Notes under the pieces: model-generated
What the model was told of the DNA's origin: nothing
Database searches by the model: none
The model's input: the letters and a program-made list of their open reading frames with translations, nothing else
Source of the DNA: Nematopogon swammerdamellus
Lineage: Eukaryota > Arthropoda > Insecta > Lepidoptera > Adelidae
NCBI GenBank assembly: GCA_946902875.1
Contig: OX336345.1
Location: 14,911,395 to 14,975,394, forward strand
Direction of reading: 5' to 3'
DNA: 64,000 bases
Program-made: the position numbers and the translations under genes
Part shown: piece after piece, positions 36,281 through 59,239 of the stretch
Layout: every line of letters begins with the position of its first letter
How positions within the stretch are numbered: position 1 is the stretch's first letter

Positions 36281-39097
36281 AATGCGATAAGCGAATTGGA
36301 ATTTACATGATCCTCTGAAATTAAATATAATTATTGTAGTGGTATTTTTGCTGCTTCTGGTTTTCGTCATAATATATTGGTATGTCTTGTACGTGTTATG
36401 TATGATAGACTTACTTGTTGCATGATGTTTTAGTGTTTCAATGAAACTACTTTAACATATTTTATTTTAATAAAAAAATAGACATACACATCGACATTTG
36501 AATTCAGATGTCTGATTGCGGAGTGCGACGGCGGTGCCACCCCAGAGTTTGAGCCGGCGTGGCTCGGCAACGCCGTGCCGGGCACTCCGGGGAGCTACGA
36601 CGACTGCAACCGCTTCGCGAACCTGTCCGTGCCTGCCGAGCCTGTCGCCCCGGACACCTGCCCCGCGCATCTCTTCGACCGGAATCGGACTGTCGGATGC
36701 GACGAGTACGTCTACGAGCACACTAATACAGTCGTTTTCGATGTTAGTACATAATAGTTAAAATAAAGTTTAAATATAATAATCAAATTAATTTTGAGAC
36801 ATTTAGTTTAACATGATAATATTTTGGACATGTCTACTATGACATCGTTTTATACTGCTAATTGAAACATACAACCCGTCTCACTAGTATCGCTGCTGGT
36901 GAAGTACATGGCAGATTACTGATATTCCGCAGTCAGTCATGTTCGATACTTTATTCGGATCTTCTTATGATTGGAATGCATGGTCTGATATGCTATCTAC
37001 TGTTGCTAAAGCTAGATTTCAGTTTCATTATGATTTTGAGATGCCTGTTTAATCATTCAGCATCTCATCAGGGAGAAGGAAAGAAGAAATGTTTGTTCCT
37101 TTTTACAGTTCGGCTTAGAATGTGACGAATGGAAACGAACCCTGATCGGATCTATTCGCACTATTGGTTCCCTGCTGTCTCTCCCGATCAGCGGCTACAT
37201 TTCGGATAGATGGGGTCGCCGAGTGACGCTAGCTCTGAACGCGTTCAACCTTGCCTGGGTTGGTGTTCTTCGCTCCTTTGTTAACAGCTATGAGTGGTTT
37301 GTAGCACTGGAAACTATTGAATCAACAATCGGCGGTGGAACATTCAGCACCTGTTACGTAATTGGTATGAGCGAAGAATTTGATTTTTAGGGTTCCGTAT
37401 TCGGTACTGGACCCTATTATTAAGCCTACGCGTCGTCTGTCTGTCTGTACGTCCGTCCGTCTGTCCGAAGGCTGTATTTCTTGAACCGTAATAGGTAGCC
37501 CGTTGAAATTTTCACAGAATACTATGGGCGATATAACAAATAATAAAAATCAGAAAAAGTAAAAAAAATCACGGGGGTTCCCATAGAAGAAACTAAAAAG
37601 TGTATGCGCGCGCGCCATCTAACTAACAGAGTATGAAGCATCTTAACTAATCCTGAATTTTATCTAATATGAAGCATTTAATACACACGCCATAGATGGC
37701 GTGAGTGGCACTGACCATGACATGCCGATACGGAACCCTCGGTGCGCGAGTTCGACTCGCACTTGGCCGGTTCTTAATTGACGTCTATGTATTTCAAAGT
37801 TTCGAGTTAACGAAGATTTATTCATATTACATAATTATTTAAAGTATTGTTTTATTTTCAGTGACGGAGTTTGTTGGACCTAAGTATCGGGTAATAGCTG
37901 GTCCACTGGTTTCGACATTAGTCGCAGTGGGGTTTGTGGTCCTAGGCGCAGTGGCGTGGGCAGTGCCGCATTGGAGAAATTTAACTAGAGTAACTTATGG
38001 GCCACAAATTATTGCCATAACATATTTCTGGATTATGACTGAGAGCGTGAGGTGGCTTATGACTAAGGGACGGTTTACAGAGGCTGAAATAATTTTAAAG
38101 AAAGCGGCTACGGCAAATAAAAGACAACTATCTGATAAATCCTTGAAAGCTTTGAGGGATTCGGCGATCGCTGAACAACTACATAAAGATGACGTGGGTC
38201 CATGGGAGCCAGCACTTGTAGTACAAGTGATAAGATCCCGTAAGATGCTGACGCGCTGTATTGTTACACCGATCTGGTGGCTGTCGACGATCTTGGTGTA
38301 CTACGGTCTGTCCATCAACGCCGTAAGTTTGGACGGAAACCAGTACAAGAATTATATTTATGTGAGCGCAATTGAGATTCCCGGATACTGGACGGCTATT
38401 CTTGTTCTAGATCGAATCGGTCGTAAGCACACTTTAATGGTGGGGTTCTTTATATGCGCCGCTTGTCAATTTTCCTTTGCATTTATGCCCAATGGTGAGT
38501 ATACAATTAAATATTGTAAAATATTTGCCAAATTGTGAATTCAAAAATAGTCTAAAATGTTAACTAAGTACATATTATATGCTTAAAAGATCTTGCAGAA
38601 TAGTAATATTACGCTATAATCAATTTGTATGTTTCTTTGTACTTACAGGGTACCAAACGCTATCCATGGTCCTTTATTTGTTGGGAAAGTACTTTATCAG
38701 CTTGGTGGTTACCTCAATCTACCTCTATACGGCTGAGCTGTATCCTACCAAGTACCGACACTCACTGTTCGCTTTCTCATCTATGATAGGACGCGTTGGT
38801 TCAATTATAGCACCGTTAACACCAGCGTTGGTAAGTTTACAGATTACGAAAGTCATAAGTTTCGGTACAACTATCCGAAATAACGAATAATTTTTTTGGT
38901 TTTAGATGATGTACTGGGAAGGATTTCCGTTCGTATTGTTTGGGATTATGACACTACTTTCGGGAATTCTTGTGTTCCTGACTCCAGAGACGCTCAATAC
39001 AAAATTACCAGATACAATGGAGGAAGCAGAGAATCTTGGAATTGTTAAGATATCAGAGAAAATAGGAATTCCAGATGTGTCTCCAAGAACAATGTGA
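35544..39097 (+). CDS. Gene D: SLC22-type organic cation transporter, six coding exons
   Basis: Complete model: exons 35544-35773, 36508-36742, 37109-37364, 37862-38494, 38649-38830, 38906-39097; open for 575 aa. A second in-frame ATG at 35595 would give 558 aa and lies closer to the family's usual N-terminus (VEEIGQFGKYQ follows it). Motifs: extracellular loop CLIAEC...DDCNRFANLS...DTCPAHLF (the usual LIPEC is LIAEC here), GYISDRWGRRVTL, ESVRWLMTKGRFTEAEIIL, EIPGYWTAILVLDRIGRK, YTAELYPTKYRHSLFAFSSMIGRVGS, PETLNTKLPDTMEEAE. Exon 2 is one codon longer than in C, E and F. Intron 1 holds a SINE composite and intron 3 an interspersed repeat of about 390 bp. AATAAA at 39132-39137 is 35 bp after the stop. 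Likely polyspecific organic ion transport; substrate unknown. Confidence 0.93.
35938..36277 (+). mobile_element. Composite SINE in intron 1 of gene D
   Basis: The head GTGTGGGGCCGGTACTTTAA...GGCGACTAAGGGAT is joined at about 36015 to the tail half of the tRNA/5S SINE (CCCGCCCGGGTTGGTACCAC ... GTGATGTAGCCAACCGTGTC) and ends in a long A run (36250-36276). The tRNA/5S part is missing. A similar junction occurs at 42070-42380, so this is a repeated structure rather than chance. Confidence 0.75.
37388..37775 (+). repeat. 'AGGGTTCCGTA' interspersed repeat in intron 3 of gene D
   Basis: Complete copy: TAGGGTTCCGTATTCGGTAC, a GTCTGTCTGT run, CCGTAATAGGTAGCCCGTTG, and the end GTGCGCGAGTTCGACTCGCA. 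This type is widespread in lepidopteran genomes; its class is not settled in my knowledge. Confidence 0.75.
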
Positions 39098-39131
39098 TTT
39101 CTTCAAGTTGTGAAGTAAATTTCAATAATTT

Positions 39132-39137
39132 AATAAA
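39132..39137 (+). terminator. Polyadenylation signal of gene D
   Basis: AATAAA 35 bp after the gene D stop codon. Confidence 0.6.
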
Positions 39138-39341
39138 GTTAGAACAGGCAAAATACTAAAAAACTACAGCACTTAAAATATTAACTAATGTTGAAGAATT
39201 TGTAAATACAATTGTAAATCAACTAACCAAAAATAATATGACCATATTATTTTGAAGACGTTCCTTCTTTCTCTAATCTAACCTTTAATAGAAAATATAC
39301 ATACATCATACATACATCCGGCCCACTCGATTTCTTGACGT

Positions 39342-39962
39342 CTAGTGAAAGAAGCTCCGCCCGTACATCCGTTGTCGAAACTGCACTTCCGGCATGGAGT
39401 TCTCACACCTAGGTATGGATGGGGGAGTGGCACCCCCATCATCCAGGTTGGAGTTCCCCGCAAAGAGAGATACCAGTAAGTCGGCTTTCTCCTTTGCGGA
39501 GTGGGCAAGTGAGCCTCCAGGACAGTACAGAGGTGGAAGAGAGGAGCGGCAGAAATTCAGAAAGACAGATTTGGCGAGAGACCAGAACTCGCGGCTCCCA
39601 GTTGGGTGCTGGTTCAGTCTATCGCCGATTCTGCCGATGTGGTCAAATTTGGCCCCGGCAATAACCATTTTGCAGGATCTGAAGAGGCGGTTGTATTCCT
39701 TCTTCAGTTCGGATACGTTTGAATCACGTCCGGCACGAACGCGCGACCATGCACGATAAGCTGCGCATTTAGCTGCGACAGCATCAGCACAGTCGCGGCT
39801 GCACCATGGTTGGCTTTTACCACAGAGGTGGACAGAGGCGCTGGGAATTAACATTTCCATTGCCCCCAGAACCACCTCGGCAATGGTGTTAGCGCATTGC
39901 GACGGATCGTCCGAACTGAAGCAGATCTCTCTCCAAGGGTAGGATGCGAAGTGTTCTCGCAT
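39342..39962 (-). pseudogene. Linker region between endonuclease and reverse transcriptase of the non-LTR element
   Basis: A frame of about 206 codons resembling the segment between the endonuclease and RT domains of Jockey/CR1-type elements (WCSRDCADAVAAKCAAYRAW, LKKEYNRLFRSCK, GSREFWSLAK). It ends just where the RT palm should start. No RT motif (such as F/YADD) was found. Confidence 0.65.
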
Positions 39963-40053
39963 CCCATCCCAATCTGCTGACGCGTATCCGATAAATTCGA
40001 CGCGTTCCTCCAGTACGGGACTGAGGAGGCGAAGATGGCACCGTGGACCCCAC

Positions 40054-40509
40054 TTAACAATGATCAGAAGACCCCAGCGGGGCTCTCACTGCGACCTTAT
40101 ATCCAGTGGGGTTCGTCGTCAGCAGAAGATCCAGCAGAGAGGGTTCATGACCGTCTATATCTGGCAGCCTGGTGGGCTGGTCTACCAGTTGAGACAGGTC
40201 ATGCGTTAGGGCGAAGTCGTAGGCGGCTCTCCCCGCAAAGTCAGTTCCCCTGGAGCCTAGCCATGCCCCGTGATGGGCATTGAACTCTCCAAGAAGAACC
40301 AAATCTGCGGTGAGGAACCGCTCTTGGACTTTGTCTGCCGCTCCACTCAGGTACTCAAATAACCGAGCTGTCTGCATCGCCAGAGTGCGACCTGTACAGA
40401 CAGGCGTACACCCGCGAGACCGTTCCCAGATCCACGTGGACCCAAAGTACTCATAGCTCTGAGTCCTCAAGGCAGCGCCGGCGACGACAGCAAATATCCG
40501 CCCTGACAA
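40054..40509 (-). pseudogene. Endonuclease domain fragment of the non-LTR element
   Basis: An open stretch encoding the C-terminal half of an endonuclease/exonuclease/phosphatase-fold domain. It has the metal-site loop GEFNAHHGAWLGSRG, the segment HDLSQLVDQPTR, then LLDLLLTTNP and the catalytic SDH triplet. The N-terminal half is in another frame at 40571-40765, so the gene is broken. Glu in place of the usual Asp in GDFN would probably further impair catalysis. Confidence 0.75.
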
Positions 40510-41562
40510 ACAAGCAAACCCCGGCTTGCGAGCGGAAGGCTTCTTCCAGGGTGTAGCCGGGGTAGTGCAGTTAGGAAGTGTCGGCAGGGCGAGATATGTG
40601 TGTTTCCGTCAGGAAAACCAAGGCCGGCTTCTTCGTCTCCAGGTGGTGATGGACGGCATTCAGATTGGTGTGCAACCTCCGCACGTTGGTCGAGTCGACG
40701 CTAAATAGTGGTGTAGGGGTGTGCACCGCTGATTGAAACTTTTTTGCTTTTCTTTTTGCTGCCATGATTGTAATAAGAGGGAGGGAAAGAGCATGAAAGG
40801 GTGGCTGTGAGGATTCATGGGCAAAGCGTGGACCCTAGCTTCATCGCTTACTGCTCAGGTTAGTGTTGCGCCGACACGGAAGACGGAAGGGCCCCCGGTC
40901 CCCCCCCCCCCCCCCCCCCGGAAGTGGCCGCCGGGACCCATACTCCGGTCACCAACCGGCACGACGGAAGACTCCTGGATTATGCGCCGGTTGACCGGAG
41001 CAGTCTCTCGCGTTGGTTAGACGCGATTGGGCCCCTGTACTACCCGGGGGGCGGCCAGCGGAATAACCTTTTCACCGGCTCCCTGTCAACCGTGTCGATG
41101 CATCACCTCTGAACAGCGAATCCGCGTCGGGATCACTGACCTACTCCTCACCACAGCCAACCCCACCTGCTATTGGGTCCCCGGGAAGTACACCGGAAGA
41201 CAGCGAACTGTTATGGCGGTGTAATTGTTTCTCCTGGGGTGTGGTGGCGAACCCAGCCGATCCGAAGAATATCTCCCACACGCTGGTTGCTGTTCATTTG
41301 GAACCACCCAGGAGGCACATGTGACTTAAGCACCTTGAGGTGTCACGGACGCAAACAGCTCTACCCCCCTCTATACAGAAGATAGCAAATATCCGGTAGG
41401 TTGTTTCAGATATAATTTACTATGTAATAAATGTTAAGTCGAACGCTTTATTCGAAAAGTTTTATCAGATAAATAATAATATAGCAATTTAGAGTTACAT
41501 AAAGTACGACTGAATCTGGCAACGAACATAAGTTGAGCTAACATGTTGTTCAAGGAGAGAAG

Positions 41563-52031
<10,469 letters not shown>

Positions 52032-52307
52032 CAAACATTGTAATAAGTACATTTAGAGTGAACCTTGATTTTATTTATTCGAACAAATATCAAACAATTT
52101 AATTTCAGTTAAGAGCTTTGTTATTAAGTACATAGTATTCCTTCCCCTTTTGTTGAAACGCCTAATTTTTTTTAACACATAAGTCCTAAGAATTATTGGT
52201 ATTCATAAAAAAATATAATGGAAGCTAACCTTTATAAACACCTACACAGGAAGACCAAATCATATAACATTTAAAATGTTTACGAGACGTAAAAGTCTGT
52301 GCACCGT

Positions 52308-52313
52308 AATAAA
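52308..52313 (+). terminator. Possible polyadenylation signal of gene E
   Basis: AATAAA about 277 bp after the gene E stop codon, a plausible 3' UTR length. Confidence 0.4.
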
Positions 52314-53734
52314 CTGTGTACAAAATTCTGAAAATCCTTACCTGGTACATTTTTACGGTCAGAGACTTATTGAATTTAGTATACTCTTTAAGGAGTAAAA
52401 GACTTGACTATGTAGGTAGATATGTCGATTTATTTTTAATTCAGTGTTTTTATAATAATGACGATTATAATAGAGATAATGAACTTTCAAATCTTTTCAT
52501 CCTTCAACCCGCAGTCGCTAAGGACAAAATTCTTTAATCAGTGCTTTCTGTCAATAATGACGTAAGGAGCTTAGTCGTGGACTTTGACGATGGGACTGGC
52601 CCACAAATTTAAAATCGCTGAGCCAGCTGTGGAAATTTGAGAGAGCGATGAAGAAATTTGTGTTACTCCGACATACTGTTACTGTGTCATACAGTATTTC
52701 CTTGATCAATAAAATACGCAATGAAGAAATACGACAAATAATTGAGTTAGACGACATTGCTAAATAAATTTTCAAGCTGAAGTGGCAGTAGGCTGGGCAC
52801 GTTTGTCACAGACCTGATAACCGCTCACCGTTAAGAAGTAGCACTACAAAAAATATGTTTCTCTCGATTGATGTTTCTCGTAAACCACTGTGAGTTTGGA
52901 GGATGTAAGTGAAGAATCAATAATAATCTGTGATGTTTTGGAGTTACTTTATTCAGTAATGTCGGCCTCGCTGGCTCTTCAGCTCCGTTCGTCTTACTAT
53001 TTTCGAGAAAGTATATTGATTACGCGAACGCCTTCGATCTCGCCCTTAGTAACTTATTTACTTCGAGAAAGAATATCGTTTACCTGAAAGTGTCTCCTTC
53101 GGCCTCGCCCTTTACTGTTTTCGATAAAACATATTGTTAAACTAAACGCAGCTCACTTTTGGTCCACGCCCTTATTGATTAAATTACTTCGAGAAAGTAT
53201 ATCGTTAACCGAAAACGCAGCTATTTCCCATAGAAGATTAATTAAAAACATAAAAATGTCTTTTATTCGTATATCCAGTAACCAGTATATCCTAAAATCA
53301 TTTAGTAAAATTTAGTAAAATGTTTCAATAGTGGCCTATAAGCAATATTTTTGCGTAATTTAGCATTCGTTACCATAAAATCGTTTCTGAAGATACCGAG
53401 ATATGTGCATGTGATCGACATACAGACGGACAAAACTCAGAGAGATTCCATAAGGGCCTCTTTTTTATAACTATCACAATTTTGTGGCAGAACTCTAAAG
53501 CACGGAAAATTCTCTTAGAAAAAAAAGTACTCTTAGAAAAAGTAATCGTCCAAAGGTCAATTATATTGTGCGCCTTGTGCCAAACAAACCATAAAAATAT
53601 TGCATTTCGATAAAACTTAAGTCGACCATAATCCATGAATATAACGTTTTACTACTCGGAAAGATAACGCAAAAGAATATCTTAAACCTTTGGTGAATCC
53701 ACCTTTGTCTCCTTATTTACCCTTTCATTTGAAG
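52314..53734. other. Intergenic between genes E and F
   Basis: AT-rich, with one 'CTTCGAGAA..GCCTCGCCC' repeat cluster (52975-53215). It presumably includes the gene F promoter, but no clear core element is visible. Confidence 0.5.
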
Positions 53735-56700
53735 ATGGCCTCCCAAGAAGAGAAGATGGCCCCCCTAGAACAGAAAATAGTGACTGGAATCGATCTCGAT
53801 AACATATTAAAGGAAGAAATTGGTCAGTTTGGACTGTTCCAGATATTAACATTATTGCTGGCTTCGTTACCTATAATGTTTTCTTCTGTAGCATCTGCAG
53901 AGTACATTTTTACTACTGGTAGATTACCCACAAGGTAAGTAAAGTGTCAAATATAATTTGTGTTTTACACTCTATTTTCTGTCTTGTCTGTTAGATCACT
54001 TTAGCTAGTGAACAGTACGGATCTAATGTAATGTAATCTAACATTCACAGGAACACTACATTTGTTCCTTGTTCATAGGTAATGAAAATTGATTTTACCC
54101 ATTATAGAAATGTGATTATTAAAGTAACATTCATACAACTGAATATTTCGACTTTATTTGAAGACGACTGTGCCCCGTTTTAACCATCTCCGGTTAAGTC
54201 AAATCCAAAAGTTATTTGTCGTTTACAATTAAATGTTTCATACATTTGACAGTCCGAAAACCGTATTAGTACCTATTTTCCAGAACATTAAATGTAACCT
54301 GCAAGACTGGTTTTCGTCATGCCTTCTTCTATATCTTGCCACAACCGTTAGAAAATAATGAAACATACAAGTTTTTAGTTTGAAATTGCCAGATGTCTGA
54401 TTCCGGAGTGCGACAGCGCCAACCCCGAATTTGAGCCGGCATGGCTCGGCAACGCCGTGCCGGGCAGTCCGGGGAGCTACGACGACTGCAACCGTTTCGC
54501 GAACCTGTCCGTGCCCGCCGAGCCTGTCGCCCCGGACACCTGTCCCGCGACACTCTTCGACCGAGATATGACAGTCAGCTGCGACGAATACGTCTATGAA
54601 CGCACTAACACAGTTGTGTACGATGTAAGTATGTGTATAGTAGCTACGCTAGTGTACTCTAGAGTACCCAGAAGCTATTGAAAATATTAGCCAGATAAAA
54701 ATCATTTTCAAATCATATCCTATTATATATATGTAGCTATACATTAAATACCATAGAGCTACAGATTTAATGCTTCATTTAATTAATCGCTTATTTTCTA
54801 AGCACGGTGGTATTTGTGTCAGCCTCGGTAGCTTTGTGGTGCGATTGGTCGACTGTCGTTCTGACCTAGGCGCGTATCTGGGCGCTGTCAGAACTAGGAT
54901 TGGTGACCGATTGACCGTTAGACGCTGACCGTGGTTCGGATTCGATGTAAAACTGTAGGTCCCTTCCATTTTTATCTTACTAGGTTTAAGCCACCCGGGT
55001 TGATACCACCGCACTGAATGAAAGGTCGGTCGAAACGTCTATGTAAATAGTTCGTGTTTTCCGTCCAGTTCCACTGAACTGTGTGTTGGAACGACGATCA
55101 AAGGAAAGCGCTTACATGGAACCTAGTTCACCAAGGTGTTAGGGGCTGACATCACGGATGTTGTGGGTGATGTAGTCAACCGTGTCAATTTCCACAAAAA
55201 ATAGTAATTGTACAAGTACTACTTATGCCTAAATTTTACAATTTAGAATTATAATTTAGCGGGCAGAACCCGTACATATGTGGGGCAGATATGTATAGTA
55301 ATAGAGTTAGAGTAGAGGACAGTTAATTCAGAAAATAAATCAATGCCATTATTTTAAGTAAGTATATAGTTTAATCAGTGTTAGACCTAACGTTACAGAC
55401 CCCTCGGTCAAAGAGTAATAACGGGTTTATTTTATATATTATTGCTAGCTTTATTTAGGTGCAATGCAACCGGATCAAATGTCACGTAGTTTTGACAGAA
55501 ATATGGTGTAATGGTCTGGCATAATGCCTTTGACAAAAAATAAATGCAGTCAACCCATAAAATAAAAATTAAACATTGTTTCAGTTCAGTCTTGAATGTG
55601 ATGAATGGCGACGGACGCTGATCGGATCCATACGCACCGGCGGCATGCTAATCTCCCTGCCCATCTCGGGGTTCATATCAGATCGATGGGGTCGACGCAT
55701 CGCTCTCACCTTCAGTGCGTTCAACTCCGCCTGGATCGGAATTCTGCGAGCCTTTGTCAACAGCTACGAGTGGTACATCGTCCTCCAAACTCTTGAGGCC
55801 TCATTCAGTGGATCTTTCACCGCCAGCTTTCTCATTGGTTAATAAATACGCCGCTACTTTCCAGTCTATCACTTAAAGAAGCACACAACTAAATATGTAC
55901 AAACGTATATTTTCTCCAGCACGCATACTACACACACACACACACACGCACACGCTAACGCACACGTAAACGCGCTCGCGCAAGCGCACGCGCACGCACA
56001 CGCACGCGCAAGCACGCACACGCACACCCTCAATCCTCATATACACGCCCTCACACACCCTCGCACACACACCTTTTCTTAAGTAATAAGAGTTTTTAAT
56101 ATTTAATTCATTTATTTAAACATGATTTTAACTAACAATTCCTTTTCAGTATCTGAATTTGTGGGTCCCCAATATCGAGTAATCGCCGGTCCTGTGGTGT
56201 CCTCCCTTGGCGCCACAGGCTTCATTATCAATGGTTTGCTGGCATGGGCCGTACAAGATTGGCGGCATCTCACTTTGACCATATTTATTCCACAATTGAT
56301 CACAATAGGGTATTTGTGGGTTATGCCTGAGAGTGTCAGATGGCTCATCAGCAAAAGAAGGTATACTGAAGCCGAAGCGTTATTGAAGAGAGCGGCCAGG
56401 GTAAATGGCAGCAAATTATCGGAAAATACATTGAAAACTCTCCAAGAATCAGCTAAGAGGGAAAGCTCAAATAAAGAGAGGGACATTGGCGATGAACTGT
56501 CCTTATTCCGGCAAGTATGGAGATCGAGAGTAATTTTAATCCGCTGTTGCATTACTCCCATATGGTGGATATCGACAATTATGGTATACTACGGAGTCTC
56601 CATCAACGCTGTGAGCCTAGCAGGCAATCGATTCTTGAATTACATATATGTGAGCGCCATCGAAATTCCCGGATACGTGACAGCAATGCTCGTGTTGGAT

Positions 56701-57673
56701 AGGGTTGGTAGAAAACCAACCTTGCTGGTGGGGTTCCTTGTCTGCTCGGCCTGTCAGTTCGCATTTGCCTTCATATCGGATGGTAAGGGAGGTTTTACAT
56801 TAATATCTATATTCTGAACTAGTTTCATTCAGTCTGTGCGTACATAAAGAAAATCTGGGTTTTTTTTATTCATTTGCAGACTTTTTTATGTCGAGGCGAC
56901 TGCTTAAAATCTATAAGAGTCGATGTTCTATGATGGTGACGTTAAATCGATTAAATGTAAATCCCGATATGTATCGAATCTGAAAGGTTAATAAGTTAAA
57001 CAAAAGCATACTAAGCATATAAATGTATATTATTTTCTATTAATTGGACTTATAATTTATATTACAGACCATCAGGAAGTGCTATTAGTGATATATCTTC
57101 TGGGGAAATATTCTATAAGTTTGGTGGTAACTACGATATACATTTACACAGCCGAGCTTTATCCCACAAAATACCGACACTCTCTTTTTGCCTTTTCTTC
57201 TATGATTGGACGAGTTGGTGCCATCATAGCACCACTGACACCTGCCTTGGTAAGATAATAATAATAACAGTTATATTTTAAAATCAAGAGCATGAAAAGA
57301 AATTTGCTTACCTAGCTCGAAAAAGGTTAGCATAAACATAATTATCTTTACTGTAACAAAATTCCCTAACCCTTCTATTTATTTTTCCTCAAAGTCGCAC
57401 TGTCGTATTGTGCGAGTTAGTGGTTATATTCTCTTTGGTGCGAGATAATATAATGTCATACAACATACTGTCCGTATTTAATTTCTATCAGTAACAATTT
57501 TAATTTGCTTTCAGATGATGTACTGGGTTGGAATACCGTCCATGATGTTCGGCGCCTTGACGCTTTTATCAGCAGCTTTGATAATCTTCATGCCGGAGAC
57601 TCTTGGCACAAAGCTGCCAGACACCATTGAAGATGCAGAGATTCTCGGGAAAAAGAGATCATCAGTGAACTAA
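53735..57673 (+). CDS. Gene F: SLC22-type organic cation transporter, six coding exons
   Basis: Complete model: exons 53735-53934, 54393-54624, 55585-55837, 56150-56782, 57068-57249, 57515-57673; open for 552 aa. I start at the ATG at 53735 (MASQEEKMAPLEQK), the first ATG in the open frame; LKEEIGQFGLFQ and TM1 follow. Motifs: CLIPECDSANP, DDCNRFANLS, SCDEYVYERTN; GFISDRWGRRIAL; ESVRWLISKRRYTEAEALL; EIPGYVTAMLVLDRVGRK (Val instead of the usual Trp in PGYWT); YTAELYPTKYRHSLFAFSSMIGRVGA; PETLGTKLPDTIEDAE. Exon 3 is 253 nt rather than 256, one codon shorter near the end of TM4 (SGSFTASFLIG), and uses the weaker donor GTTAAT. Polyadenylation signal AATAAA at 57754-57759. Intron 2 contains a full tRNA/5S SINE. 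Confidence 0.92.
54818..55204 (+). mobile_element. tRNA/5S SINE, copy 4
   Basis: Begins GTCAGCCTCGGTAGCTTTGT and is diverged in the 5S-like part (GGGCGCTGTCAGAACTAGGA). It keeps GTGGTTCGGATTC and the tail GTAGTCAACCGTGTCAATTTC with an A-rich end. In intron 2 of gene F. Confidence 0.7.
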
Positions 57674-57753
57674 CCATAAATCGATACAATGTATAAGAAG
57701 CTACCTCAATTTTTTTAAATAGTTCACTATAATGAATTTAAGATTAAGATATA

Positions 57754-57759
57754 AATAAA
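57754..57759 (+). terminator. Polyadenylation signal of gene F
   Basis: AATAAA within an ATAAATAAATAATAATAAAA run, about 80 bp after the stop codon. Confidence 0.55.
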
Positions 57760-59239
57760 TAATAATAAAAAAAAAATCGGGTGATTTCCGAGCCCGGGCA
57801 GGTACGCCATTGGTACGCCTTCCTGCAACGCGTCAGTCTGCTGAATGTGCAGCACATTCCCTTCGTCGGTCTCATTGAATGAAAATTATTGTATCTAACT
57901 GCGGTCATCGAGTGGATTGTTCTCTGGCACAGTGGTTGGGTCGACGAGATTCATATTCAAATATATTTTTATCATCGGTTAAAAGTTATCGCGATAATTT
58001 ATAATTTTATTTAATTTTAATTTCAACCGATTCATTTAAATTATTACAAATTTAATATTTTTGTAAATACTTGAATAATATAGGTACATAAGCAAATTAT
58101 TATTAACTAGCTTTTTCCCGCGACTTCGATTGCGGTAGACTCGGTTAAATAGCAAATCCGAATTAAACGCAAATATGACAATTGATCGCTTCCCTTATTT
58201 TCGCTCTTTCTGTCTCTACCTCGCTCGCTCCCCTCCCTTCCCCTCACTTCCCCTCCTTTCCCTCCTCACCTCCCATCTTCACCCCTCCATCCTTATCTCC
58301 CCTCTGCATCCCTCTATCCTCCTCCCTTATTTAATGAAAATTCAGATATTTTAACTAATAAGTAAAATATCACGAAAAAAAAATTCATAATAAACGTCAT
58401 TGCGGCTTAAATATAAAAGTTTGATATATCGTGACGCTGACTTTTATTTTGATCTATTAATGAATAATATTTGTGTAGTACATTATTTTCACGTACATCT
58501 AACCACGAGGTCAGCGCATTAGAGCGCAATAAAGCAGCTAACCGGCGCTTTTTTGTATGACTTGATTTACAAATATTGATATTCGAACCAAAAACTTAAA
58601 TTTCCCAAAATAAAATATAGCCTATGTTACTCAGGAATAGTGTACCTTTCTATTAGTGAAATATTTTTTGCAATCGGTTCAGTAATTTCAGAGATTACCC
58701 CACATACAAACACATTTTACTTCTTTATAACATTATTCAACTATGTCCAGCAGTGGACCGATACAGGCTGATGATGATGATGATGATGATAACATTATTA
58801 TATATATACTCGTATATTATATAACATATAATAATATTATAACATAAGATATAAGATAAGATTAAGATTAAGAAGATTAAGATCATTGTCAGATCAGATC
58901 AGAGCCATCATTGACACAATATACAAATTGACAAATTGTATATATATTATGTTGAATTAATTTTTTTAACAAATAAAATATAACAAAATTGGTAAGCTCC
59001 AGCGAAAGAGAAACCGCCCTATTGGAAAGATATGTATATTTCCAATGTACACCCAACACATGAAATTGTTTCATTTCAACATTGAACTTATGTATAAATG
59101 AGAAGTAATCAATATAATCAAGCAATACATCACAGAAAACGCCCGTAAGTATGTAAATGTTATCACAAAGATAATTTTAAATTTCTTTAATCGGAGGAAA
59201 GAACAATTTCAATTCTTTTCTCTGATCTATTATTTCAAA
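57760..59239. other. Intergenic between genes F and G
   Basis: Contains the retroelement-derived repeat 58108-58795, a CT/CCCTCC-rich stretch (58200-58330) and AT-rich DNA. No exon seen. Confidence 0.55.
58108..58795 (+). repeat. Lepidopteran retroelement-derived repeat with (GAT)n tail
   Basis: TAGCTTTTTCCCGCGACTTC, TTCAGTAATTTCAGAGATTA and TATGTCCAGCAGTGGACCGA followed by a GATGAT run (58768-58791) are recurrent pieces of lepidopteran non-LTR 3' ends. A similar TATGTCCAGCAGTGG piece is at 30265-30285. Confidence 0.55.

Larger units (their letters stand above)
39290..41390 (-). mobile_element. Decayed non-LTR retrotransposon (Jockey/CR1-like), 3'-truncated
   Basis: On the minus strand an endonuclease-type ORF begins near 40765 (NVRRLHTNLNAVHHHLE...FLTETHIS). 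After a frame break it continues at 40509-40054 (TADLVLLGEFNAHH, SLLDLLLTTNP, GSSDHC), and after another break at 39962-39342 with the linker region before reverse transcriptase (SREFWSLAKSVF, PEVQFRQR). GEFNAHH, LDLLLT and SDH are the catalytic-loop motifs of AP-type endonucleases; the first normally reads G-D-F-N, so Glu replaces Asp. The frame ends where the RT domain should begin. Upstream sequence to about 41390, including a C homopolymer at 40901-40919, is probably its 5' UTR. Outer boundaries are approximate. Confidence 0.75.
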
